A DNA stretch of 64,000 nucleotides, taken from NCBI RefSeq assembly GCF_026239555.1, contig NZ_JAPIVP010000005.1:1-64000 (forward strand). The letters run 5' to 3'. This DNA comes from Pedobacter sp. PF22-3. Lineage in GTDB: Bacteria > Bacteroidota > Bacteroidia > Sphingobacteriales > Sphingobacteriaceae. This document shows positions 7,638 through 16,113 of the stretch, piece after piece. Each line of letters begins with the position of its first letter. Positions within the stretch are counted from its first letter, which is position 1. The notes under the pieces were generated by a model. That model had not been told where the DNA came from, searched no databases, and saw only the letters and a list, made by a program, of their open reading frames with translations. The translations under genes were made by a program, and so were the position numbers.

Positions 7638-8291
7638 CTAAGTGTACATATCAACGAAAGTTTGCAAACTGCCCGTATGTGCCCTGCCCATCGCTTCAAA
7701 CTCCCAGCTTTCGCCAACACGGAACAAACGCCCAAATTCTACCGCATCTTCATTGGTATATTGGTCTTTCAGGTCGTAACGCAGTATTTCCGAACCACTG
7801 CTTTCATCCACAATCCTGATGTAGCAGTCATTCACTTTTCCAAAGTTCAGGTCTAATGTTCTCCTGTCTTTTTTATTGTCGTGAGGATATTTACAGATCG
7901 TACAGCATATAATAATCTGTTCGATTTTATCGCTAACTTTGGATAAATCGATAAACATATCTTCATCGTCGTCGCCATCACTTCTGCTCCCATCCGGATC
8001 ATCAATGGCCCCGGTAATTGCACCGTCTTCTGTAAACGGTCTAAAGAGGCCTTTTTCTACTTTATCCTCAATTTTATTACCCATACGGATTTGCCCGTAA
8101 AAGGTAAAATATGAATCGGAAGGGATCTTGAAATCTCCGCCAATCGAAAAAGCAGAAACATCGAGATCAAACTCCGGACCGCCAGGTTCTTCGTTAGGAT
8201 TCCAGCCCATTCCTATTTTTACAATGGTGAGTCCGGGTGCTGCCTTGGAAAGAGAGAACCTGTCTCCCTTATTTAAATTAAAACTGCTCAT
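7638..8291 (-). CDS. TerD-family calcium-binding stress protein (first copy)
   Basis: The start is set at 8291 (MSSFNLNKGDRFSLSK), which gives a normal TerD N-terminus; a longer frame to 8360 would overlap the upstream gene. At 217 residues it is close to family length. TerD features: FDLDVSAFSI near residue 42, the acidic DGSRSDGDDDEDMFIDL stretch that supplies calcium ligands, and YDLKDQYTNEDAVEFGRLFR near the C-terminus. Its start overlaps the previous TerD stop by four bases. TerD proteins act in tellurite, phage or envelope stress responses; the exact role here is unknown because no TerB, TerC or TerZ is present. Confidence 0.85.
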   Translation of the reverse strand: MSSFNLNKGDRFSLSKAAPGLTIVKIGMGWNPNEEPGGPEFDLDVSAFSIGGDFKIPSDSYFTFYGQIRMGNKIEDKVEKGLFRPFTEDGAITGAIDDPDGSRSDGDDDEDMFIDLSKVSDKIEQIIICCTICKYPHDNKKDRRTLDLNFGKVNDCYIRIVDESSGSEILRYDLKDQYTNEDAVEFGRLFRVGESWEFEAMGRAHTGSLQTFVDMYT

Positions 8292-8857
8292 GATTGATAT
8301 AATTCTATTAGTGTATTTAAACCGCCTGAAAAAGCCTGGCCAAGGGCCTCTATATTCCATGTTCCCCCGTTTCTGGAAATGGAAGCAATCATAATGGAAT
8401 CCTCATTTGTAAATTCCTCTCTAAGCTGGTATTCGCACAAAACCGATTGATTAGCACGGTTCCTGATATTGATATAGGAGTTTTGAACATGGCCAAAATG
8501 GTGTCCTCTTTCTTCACTTTGATCAATGGTTACGGCAAAATAAAGGAACTCTACTTTCGGGTCTATTTTGGATAAATCGATATGGATTACTTCATCGTCT
8601 CCATCGCCTTCGCCGCCCCTGCTATCGCCAGGATAATGGGTGGAACCATCGGGACTGGTACTGTTATTATAAAAAACAAAGTATTCATCGGCAAGGAGTT
8701 TGCCGTTTGCGCCCAGCATAAATACGGAGAGGTCAAGATCTACCGTTTGCCCGTTTATAAGAGCGGTATCCCATCCCAGGCCTGCAATAATGTGATTTAA
8801 GCCTGGTTCTTCTCCGATCAGGGAAACGGGCTTTCTTTTTTCTATTTGTATAGCCAT
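8288..8857 (-). CDS. TerD-family calcium-binding stress protein (second copy)
   Basis: A 189-residue TerD-family protein: VDLDLSVFML near residue 39, GDSRGGEGDGDDEVIHIDLSK as the acidic calcium-binding loop, and YQLREEFTNEDSIMIASI near the end. It differs strongly in sequence from the 7638-8291 copy, so the pair is old rather than a fresh duplicate. ATGA overlap with the next gene and 27 bases after the Pro-tailed actin-like gene place it firmly in the operon. Confidence 0.85.
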   Translation of the reverse strand: MAIQIEKRKPVSLIGEEPGLNHIIAGLGWDTALINGQTVDLDLSVFMLGANGKLLADEYFVFYNNSTSPDGSTHYPGDSRGGEGDGDDEVIHIDLSKIDPKVEFLYFAVTIDQSEERGHHFGHVQNSYINIRNRANQSVLCEYQLREEFTNEDSIMIASISRNGGTWNIEALGQAFSGGLNTLIELYQS

Positions 8858-8884
8858 TTTGTTAAGTTTTAGATTTTATGCACC

Positions 8885-10165
8885 TTAATTTTTTTTCGGA
8901 GGTAAAGGCGGTGGTTTTACCGGATTGTTTTTCGTGTTAGGTGTTGCTTTTATTTCGGGCAACCTGGGGATGTTTATGGATTTTGGAACATCGCTTTGTT
9001 TTTTTGGTGGTAATGGTGGCGGCAATTTTGGCGTTGGGAGTGGGGGGCGCGCCGATACCAGCGGTGCGATTGGTGCTTTTACCTTTACACTGTAACCGGC
9101 ACGGCCAATGGCCTGAAAAATAGCCAGCATGGTATCTCTAACGTCAACAGGCTGCAACGCCACCACATGATGATACTTTTTAAGCAGTTTATCGGAAAAA
9201 TACGTAGTGCTAATTTCTTCTGATCCAAGCAGGATCATCACATGATCTGCCTGCAAATTATTTGCCCTCAGCAGATCGTCTATCGCGGCAAAAATCATCC
9301 CGTCATTGGCATAATATTGCAGCCTGTCGTTCAGATTTCTTTCCCTTACGTTAAACCAATACCGGTTTCCATCAGATAGTTCCGCTTCACCTTTAATAAT
9401 CGGACTGATGTTTTGAAGTAAAGCTGCACAGAATGGAAGAAGGAATGCAATTTCAGTATCTTTATTAACCGACAGGTAAGAATGTTGCATGAGGATATAT
9501 TCTACAATCATATCGGCCAGAATTTTTACCCTCGGGTCGGCACCCTGACCTACCAGTTTGGCCGATCCAAGCGCTTCAGCCGTACTATTTTTGTATAGGT
9601 TTAAATAAAGTACATCATCAATGCCATTCATGAATAAAATAGCCTTGTTGCTTGATAAAATCTGCTTTTGGGTAAGTATATTAAAAAGGGTATGATGATA
9701 TCGAATGCGGTCTAAATTAAAATAGCCCGCCTCCTGAAATAGGTTTTCGATCAGCGATTTCTCATTGTCTTCAATATCATCATCAAATAAAAAGCGCAAA
9801 GGAAACTGCTGCCTGTACGATTCTATAGAATCGGATTTGTATAATACCGTGTTTAAAAAGTGCGATAAGTATTGTTCAACACCATAATAAAATAGCTGTT
9901 TAACAGGTTTTTTGTTACCATATATACTGAAATGTTTAGCCGGATCTTTTACAATTTCGAAATAATTACCATAAGCATAAGGATCGTTTTTGTAAAAGCG
10001 TTCCCTGGCGGCGGCACCAAAAATAAAATCGTTGCCATTTACATAAAAGTATAAGGGAACCTCGTTCGATTCCCTCATTTTTAATGGGGCATAAGGGTTA
10101 CTGTCTGATTGATACCAGAAAGCAACCGTCCGCTTCGATATTTTTGCCAATACACAGAATCCCAT
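8885..10165 (-). CDS. Degenerate Hsp70/actin-fold protein with Pro-rich tail
   Basis: A 426-residue protein with no close family recognised. Two stretches look like strand-turn elements of an actin/Hsp70 fold: ILFMNGIDDVLYLNLY followed by LVGQGADPRVKILAD, and ADHVMILLGSEEISTTYF. The usual phosphate loops (DxGxT) are not obvious, so it may not hydrolyse ATP. The C-terminus (from about 370) is disordered and Pro/Lys-rich, with PPLPPKK at about 388 and again at the very end. It sits 5 bases from the giant actin-like gene, suggesting the two proteins work as a pair. Fold assignment is inference. Confidence 0.55.
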   Translation of the reverse strand: MGFCVLAKISKRTVAFWYQSDSNPYAPLKMRESNEVPLYFYVNGNDFIFGAAARERFYKNDPYAYGNYFEIVKDPAKHFSIYGNKKPVKQLFYYGVEQYLSHFLNTVLYKSDSIESYRQQFPLRFLFDDDIEDNEKSLIENLFQEAGYFNLDRIRYHHTLFNILTQKQILSSNKAILFMNGIDDVLYLNLYKNSTAEALGSAKLVGQGADPRVKILADMIVEYILMQHSYLSVNKDTEIAFLLPFCAALLQNISPIIKGEAELSDGNRYWFNVRERNLNDRLQYYANDGMIFAAIDDLLRANNLQADHVMILLGSEEISTTYFSDKLLKKYHHVVALQPVDVRDTMLAIFQAIGRAGYSVKVKAPIAPLVSARPPLPTPKLPPPLPPKKQSDVPKSINIPRLPEIKATPNTKNNPVKPPPLPPKKN

Positions 10166-10170
10166 CGTTA

Positions 10171-13100
10171 CTATTGTTTTTGAATGCCTTTAAGCAGGTG
10201 TTTTTCGAAGAATTTCATCCCCTCAAGAATGATGATCGGCGCTACATAATCGAAATCTTTCTGATCATCGTGTTTCCGCTTTTGTGCTTTGATAAAATCT
10301 GGCTCGCCTTTGATGTAGTTTTCGATGTTCATATCCTGAAAACCCGCCATAAAATCGGTCGCGTTCATTTTTAAACCGAACATTCCGGATGATACCTTAT
10401 AAAACAGATCTGCAAAATCCATAAACCTAGGGCAGTGCGGTTTGCCTTCCTGTGGCAAACAGATAAAATGATTGCCAATGTGTTCCAGCATTTCCGGCGT
10501 AATGGAATTGGTTGATTCCAGGTATTTAAATTCGCCATTTGGCGTAACCACACAGAAATTATCTTCGCCCAATATCTCAATGGCCTGTTTATTGGTCGGT
10601 ACCAAAATGCTCGTGATATTGGTTGGGATGGCCAAACCTTTCGATACTTCGTATTTAACATCGGCATTATCCGTTCCGCGTTGCGAATTGATATCGATTA
10701 TTTTTAAAGGGCTTGTGGTGATCGGGCTAATGGTTTGTTTGGCCACTGTTTCCCCGCCCATTCCCCTGATAAACATCTGTGTATAATAATCATCGGCTGC
10801 AGCCGGATTTACTGCCGTAAACCAGTCGAATATCCTGGCTCCTTTACCTGCAAATGCAATTTTTATTTTAGGCGGAATGGCTTTAACCTGGGGTGGTGCA
10901 TCTTCCGATTTTAAAATCTCATTCCTTAACTTATAAGCCAACTGACCCGCATAAAACATGATCAAACCGGTAACGTAAAGGTTAATGCTCATCATTTCTT
11001 TACATTCGGCAGCGATTAAGAGGTAAAAAGTTTCAAAATCCGAAGCTTCTAAACGGTCAACAACCTGTTCGAAATAATAGGGGGCCGTATTTTCGTTAAA
11101 TTTAGGTGTGCCGGAATTTAAACCCTGGATTGATATTTTTTTCTTTTCGCAGATCCTGAGTAGCACATTTTTAAAGTTGGGCGAAAATTTAGTTGCCTGT
11201 GCCACACGTTCGGCGGCGAAACGAATGGAGTTCTGTTTGATCATTGCCTTTCCACCTTCCATCTGGCATAATGCTGTAATATCCGTTGTACTGCCACCAA
11301 TGTCGAAACAAAGCACCAGTTCTCCGGGATTAATGGAGTAACCCCCATTTGGGCGCACCAGGTAGTTGGCTACGGCGCAGGCTTCAGATAAAGATTCTTC
11401 GTTGCTCAACTTCTTAAAATCGAACCTTACCGGACCGGTTTCCGTTTTGATATCTACCGCTGTAAGTATTTTTTTAGCCTCATTTCCCCATCCTGTGGCA
11501 ACAGCTTCCTGGGGTTGTTCGCCCCAGGCGCTATTGCCAGTGCCAGTTGAACCCCATTCGGGTGTTGTGGCAACAGGTGCTGAAGCCTGACTGCCCCAAC
11601 CATCCGATTGAGCTGCCGGAGACCCCCAACTGCTGCTGCCCGATGTATCGCCGATATCAGAAAGATCGGAAGGAGGGAAGGTTTTTAATTTAATATGGCT
11701 TTCAATCGGTGATATTTCTTTAAGCGAATCCCAAATACCCCTGTATTCGCTTAATAATTCTTTACCCATTGAGGAGGGGTAAGACCATTTTAAGGTATGC
11801 GGCTCATGCCCTTCGATAAATAACTGTGCATATACATGAAGCAGTAAGGTACTTAAATAGGCGGTTTTGTAACTCTTGTCAATCTGCTGGGTAGACCATT
11901 TCATATTGTATACCAGCTCTGCCCTGCCAATGCGGTTATAACCTAAAATGTAGCGGTTGTTCTCTGCATTTTCGATAGGAAGATTTTTTTCAAAACAGGG
12001 GAAACCACCTTTTACCGCATGGGCCATTAAGGAGTTAACCTGGATGTTGCCATCGTTTACCACTCTTCTCGAATCGTGGATGGTTAATACAGATTTGATG
12101 GAATTGGTGAGGATTTCGTCGTTCTGAAAAAAGAAAATTTCATCTTCCACAGCAGGCCGCTCATCGTTGTTTTTGCTGTCGCTGGCCAGTAATGATACCC
12201 TTTTATTGGTGAGTTTCAGGTTTTCGCAAACCTCGTTCCGCTGATCGGAAAAGTAAGCAATAGAAGAATTGGTACTGCCAAAATCGACCCCTAAAAAGGC
12301 TGGCGACAATGTCCTTGGCGCGTTTAGCATGTTCACCGGTAAAGCCTGCGTATTGCCCGATCCATCGTAACGGATAATCCCAAAACCACAATCAACCCCT
12401 GCATGTGCAAATTTTACGCCTTTAAAAGGTTTATTGCTTTCGTATATCTCGTATTTGTATTTATTGTCGGCCACCGCATTATTGGATGCGATATGCAACT
12501 GTGCTTTAATATTGCCGTATTTTTCGGAAATTACCGCTGCTTTTCCATTAGTAGCCAGGTATAAAGGAATACCCTTTTCATCCAGTACAATCCTGAAAAA
12601 ATCGTCATCCACATTTCCTATAAATGGGGTAGCCTGAAACTTGGCATCGTTATGCGGTATTTCCGAATACAGAAAATAGCGGTTCCATTGTTTGGAAATA
12701 AAATTAGGCCACATTAAAATGTCCTTACCGCTGATCGATTCGGAGGTTATCCTGTAAATGACCTCTTTAACAATCTCATTTCCGGTTTCGGTATATAGTT
12801 TTAACTGAACAATCAACCGTTCACCGTCTTTATCTGTTGGGTCGTAAATGGCGGTAATCCGCGATTTTACATTTGATGATTCTGAAATGCCCACGAATGC
12901 ATCAAGTGTGGCACCAAAAACATTTAAGGCCAGCGGTGTTAATGGGAGGGTAAAATAGGCGTAACTGTTCAACTGTCCTTTGGTTTCGGCCGCCAGTAGC
13001 AATATGGGTTTCGTTTTCAGGAAATTCCGGGTCTCCATACCTTCCCTGCCAAAATCGATCTGGGCAATTTCGGTCGTGTCCGGAAGCAGTAAATCTTTCG

Positions 13101-14079
13101 GATCAAACAGGATACTTCCTTCTTTCGATTCATTATAGATAATTCCTTCGGAACCATATAATGCAGTGGAATAGTTAAAAAGCAGGCTAAAAGGATAATT
13201 GAATAACGAGCCCACTTCTGGTGGGGTAGATTTATCTAGTTTAGGATAGCCCTTAGCCTGCTGATAAATGACCATATCATTCATCCAGGCCTGGATACAG
13301 GTAGAGATATTGCCATACTCGGGCCTAATCAGTTCTTCTAAACCGGCATAATTTAACCTGAAACTTTCAATATTATCCAGAATGTGTTTAGCGTAACTAT
13401 ATAGGGTAAAAAGTTCCTGCGGATTAATCTCCGATTGTAAAGGATCGATGAATTTTCCGTTCTGTACGTTAATGAAGGGAAATCTCTCCCTGATCTGGTA
13501 GGATACCGAGGTAAAAACAAAACAGTCAGGAGAAGTTCCACCGATAACGTTACCTTTAAAGGAAATGACATCAATAAAGGGTATCCTATCGGCATTATTC
13601 GCCAATGATTGATCGCACCACAAGGGTTTACGTTCAAACAGCATATTGCCAAATGCACCGGTAGGTTCGTATAGGTTTGCTGTTGTACTTAAATGCCCGC
13701 CGTCTGAATAAGATAGATGAATTCTATTGGCTTCTATATCTTTATAGTTTAAGGCTATACAGCTGATCAATCCTTTCCATTCACTGATCAGCGACTTGTA
13801 GAACAACATTAAACCTGATGCTTCAGCATCTTTATCGCGGATATTATCTATGGCATTCTTGAATAAATTGGCCCGGGCAAATACAGAGGGTATGCCAGAA
13901 ACAATAGTTCCGATATTAACAGCAGAATTACCATCCTGATCTACAGCGATCTCGGGGATCAGGATGTTTTTGGTAAATACTTCAAGCTGGGGGATTTTAT
14001 CCCAGGCAAATTCGACGCCGTTCGGCTCTGTTTTGGGATGAACTTTTATCGCCAGTGCTTTGATTCTTTTATCAGACAT
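10171..14079 (-). CDS. Giant Hsp70/actin-like ATPase (SrfB-like) of the TerD operon
   Basis: A 1302-residue cytoplasmic protein. The first 590 residues match nothing I can name. From about 595 an Hsp70/actin-type ATPase begins: LGVDFGSTNSS (599-606 phosphate-1 loop) and LCFDIGGSTTD (925-933 phosphate-2 loop), with a later KIAFAGKGARIFDW that fits the adenosine motif. Between the two loops is a low-complexity insert (about 813-866) with five Trp-Gly motifs (SWGS, GWGS, EWGS, AWGE, GWGN). The size and layout recall SrfB-type proteins, but I cannot confirm this. It lies between the tubulin-like and the Pro-tailed actin-like genes with gaps of 5-6 bases, so tight co-expression is expected. Confidence 0.7.
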   Translation of the reverse strand: MSDKRIKALAIKVHPKTEPNGVEFAWDKIPQLEVFTKNILIPEIAVDQDGNSAVNIGTIVSGIPSVFARANLFKNAIDNIRDKDAEASGLMLFYKSLISEWKGLISCIALNYKDIEANRIHLSYSDGGHLSTTANLYEPTGAFGNMLFERKPLWCDQSLANNADRIPFIDVISFKGNVIGGTSPDCFVFTSVSYQIRERFPFINVQNGKFIDPLQSEINPQELFTLYSYAKHILDNIESFRLNYAGLEELIRPEYGNISTCIQAWMNDMVIYQQAKGYPKLDKSTPPEVGSLFNYPFSLLFNYSTALYGSEGIIYNESKEGSILFDPKDLLLPDTTEIAQIDFGREGMETRNFLKTKPILLLAAETKGQLNSYAYFTLPLTPLALNVFGATLDAFVGISESSNVKSRITAIYDPTDKDGERLIVQLKLYTETGNEIVKEVIYRITSESISGKDILMWPNFISKQWNRYFLYSEIPHNDAKFQATPFIGNVDDDFFRIVLDEKGIPLYLATNGKAAVISEKYGNIKAQLHIASNNAVADNKYKYEIYESNKPFKGVKFAHAGVDCGFGIIRYDGSGNTQALPVNMLNAPRTLSPAFLGVDFGSTNSSIAYFSDQRNEVCENLKLTNKRVSLLASDSKNNDERPAVEDEIFFFQNDEILTNSIKSVLTIHDSRRVVNDGNIQVNSLMAHAVKGGFPCFEKNLPIENAENNRYILGYNRIGRAELVYNMKWSTQQIDKSYKTAYLSTLLLHVYAQLFIEGHEPHTLKWSYPSSMGKELLSEYRGIWDSLKEISPIESHIKLKTFPPSDLSDIGDTSGSSSWGSPAAQSDGWGSQASAPVATTPEWGSTGTGNSAWGEQPQEAVATGWGNEAKKILTAVDIKTETGPVRFDFKKLSNEESLSEACAVANYLVRPNGGYSINPGELVLCFDIGGSTTDITALCQMEGGKAMIKQNSIRFAAERVAQATKFSPNFKNVLLRICEKKKISIQGLNSGTPKFNENTAPYYFEQVVDRLEASDFETFYLLIAAECKEMMSINLYVTGLIMFYAGQLAYKLRNEILKSEDAPPQVKAIPPKIKIAFAGKGARIFDWFTAVNPAAADDYYTQMFIRGMGGETVAKQTISPITTSPLKIIDINSQRGTDNADVKYEVSKGLAIPTNITSILVPTNKQAIEILGEDNFCVVTPNGEFKYLESTNSITPEMLEHIGNHFICLPQEGKPHCPRFMDFADLFYKVSSGMFGLKMNATDFMAGFQDMNIENYIKGEPDFIKAQKRKHDDQKDFDYVAPIIILEGMKFFEKHLLKGIQKQ

Positions 14080-14085
14080 GGTGCT

Positions 14086-15729
14086 TTAGTTTATATCGAA
14101 GTTTTGTGAAATGGTAAGTGCGTTAAAAATATGCGCAAGGAATTTCTCTTTTGTGGTATTTACCTTTTGCTCGTCTTTGTGATTGGTGTTGATCAGTTTT
14201 TCAACAAAAACGTCATAACGGTCTCTAAAAAGTCCGCCTTTACTCCAATGGTGTTTCTCATCCAGGAAAATGGTGCCGACATCCAGTTTTTTTAGTTCAG
14301 TAGGGTTATCCGGAAATGCCTTGCTATCAAAAAGGAACCTGCCCGGGGCAACGGAGTTTCTCACCTGATAAAGCCAGCCCGGTATAAATTTGGCATCTTT
14401 GAAAGTGTAGGCAAAGAGTTTAAAATATTCGTTGATGTCTTTACACTCCGCATCGGTAATGGTACTGTATTGGTTGAGTTTTTGGTTCTCGCATTGTTTA
14501 ATGAAACCTTTTATGCCGGCATCATCAAAAGCACCACCGTTTTTGGTTAATGAAATATGTGCCAGGGAGAAAAAAGCACCCAGTTTATTTACAAATATTT
14601 CGCCTGATTTATTTTCATTTCCTATAAAGTCGTCAAACGAGAAATTGAACGAATTATCTTTAAATTCTACTGCTTTATAGAGGTAATCAGCCTTTGCGCT
14701 GTTAAACCCATCTTTCCGGGTAAAAAAATCATAAGCGGCACAGGCACACAACAATTCTGTAATGTGGCAGGGGTTTTTCTGTTCGCTTCCACCGGTGATG
14801 GTTTGATTGGAAATGTTGTTGCCGTCAATTTTTTTACTTTCTATCGGCCAGCCAATATGGTAAAGCAGTTTATAACATTTCTGAACGGTAGGGTCGCTTT
14901 GGTAAAACTGCAGCGCTGCCTGACTGTTTAGCGGAAAAAACGACGAATCGGCTATTATACTATTGGCTTTGCTTGCTTTCTGTTTATCATCTGGTTTATT
15001 AAAAGTGAAATACGCTGTTAATAAAGTAGAACCAAATTTGGCCCTGGCGAAATCGATACTGGCGTTGCCGTTTGAACGGATTTTTACAAAATCCTGTAGT
15101 GCTTTTGGAATTACCGGGATAGATGATGCACCTGTACCACCGAATATAGAACCAAAAATAAAAACCCTGGCATCTGCACCGGCACTTTCCAGTTTGCCCA
15201 TAAAAGTGTCCAGTTCACGTTCCTGCGATTGTACGGCAGCACCTTTAATAATATTACGGGCGGCTTCTACTATGCCATGGTACATTAGCATAGAACCGAG
15301 GTGGGTTTGTGCCCTATAGCCATGATCTAAAGCAAATTCCTGTACCGAACTATTATCCAAAAACAGATCTGAGATTAATTTATTGGCTTTCTGCTGTTCG
15401 GGTGAACCCGTTGCAATTTTGCTGATGTTTTTATAGGTTTCCCTTCCCGGGCCGGCATAATTGGTAAAAAACCGGTGTAAATTCAGCTTTGCCGAGAAGA
15501 AAGTATTTGCATTTGGCGTTCCGCCCAGCCCGGTACCGGTTGTTTTAATCCGGTTGTAAAGCCCGATCAGTTCTTCAACCCGTCCTTTGTTCCCATTGTT
15601 CTGATCGGTATCAAGCGTAAGGATTTCGATTTCCTGATTGTCGAACATCCCGATTCCACACAGGTGCGTAAACGCTTCCAGGCAACGCATCCCTGTACCG
15701 CCTATGGCGATTACGAATAATTTATCCAT
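14086..15729 (-). CDS. Tubulin/FtsZ-like GTPase of the TerD operon
   Basis: A 547-residue protein that opens with FVIAIGGTGMRCLEAF, has ILTLDTDQNNGN (about 36-47, like the FtsZ NTD loop) and FIFGSIFGGTGASS (190-203), matching the tubulin GGTGTGS signature with the last Thr-Gly changed to Ala-Ser. This fits the prokaryotic tubulin-like family often found beside vWA and actin-like partners. The C-terminal half shows no clear family. It probably binds GTP and may polymerise or act as a switch. It is the third gene of the operon, 6 bases from the giant actin-like gene. Confidence 0.75.
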   Translation of the reverse strand: MDKLFVIAIGGTGMRCLEAFTHLCGIGMFDNQEIEILTLDTDQNNGNKGRVEELIGLYNRIKTTGTGLGGTPNANTFFSAKLNLHRFFTNYAGPGRETYKNISKIATGSPEQQKANKLISDLFLDNSSVQEFALDHGYRAQTHLGSMLMYHGIVEAARNIIKGAAVQSQERELDTFMGKLESAGADARVFIFGSIFGGTGASSIPVIPKALQDFVKIRSNGNASIDFARAKFGSTLLTAYFTFNKPDDKQKASKANSIIADSSFFPLNSQAALQFYQSDPTVQKCYKLLYHIGWPIESKKIDGNNISNQTITGGSEQKNPCHITELLCACAAYDFFTRKDGFNSAKADYLYKAVEFKDNSFNFSFDDFIGNENKSGEIFVNKLGAFFSLAHISLTKNGGAFDDAGIKGFIKQCENQKLNQYSTITDAECKDINEYFKLFAYTFKDAKFIPGWLYQVRNSVAPGRFLFDSKAFPDNPTELKKLDVGTIFLDEKHHWSKGGLFRDRYDVFVEKLINTNHKDEQKVNTTKEKFLAHIFNALTISQNFDIN

Positions 15730-15747
15730 TGCTATTTTGATTAAGGA

Positions 15748-16086
15748 TTAAAACCAGTGCCCGATTTTTCCGGTGGCAAATATTTTGCTCATTACAAAAC
15801 CGATGATGATGTAGAGTATAAAACCGATAGCTGTACCAATACTCAGGGCTGTTACATAGTTATTCAGTACCATAATGTTTGCATCTGGTTTAAATACATA
15901 ATAACCCAGTAAAAAACAAACTGCCGGATTTAAGATGGCCAATACCCAAAACCAGGTTTTACGTGCCTGTGGATCTTTGGGATTACTCCCCCCTTCAAAT
16001 TTAATGGCGTTTGCAATAATGGCCGATAACAGTAGAAAAATTAATGCGGTGATGACGGAGATAATGTAAGCTGAAGTTGATTCCAT
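15748..16086 (-). CDS. Small membrane protein of the TerD operon
   Basis: A 112-residue integral membrane protein with three hydrophobic segments (about 8-28, 45-65, 78-102). The loop after the first is polar (EGGSNPKDPQARKT). No family recognised. It lies 18 bases after the tubulin-like start and 27 bases after the lipoprotein, so it may be the membrane base linking the outer lipoprotein to the cytoplasmic GTPase. Confidence 0.7.
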   Translation of the reverse strand: MESTSAYIISVITALIFLLLSAIIANAIKFEGGSNPKDPQARKTWFWVLAILNPAVCFLLGYYVFKPDANIMVLNNYVTALSIGTAIGFILYIIIGFVMSKIFATGKIGHWF

Positions 16087-16113
16087 TTTAGAATTTATTT
16101 TAATGATTTTAGA

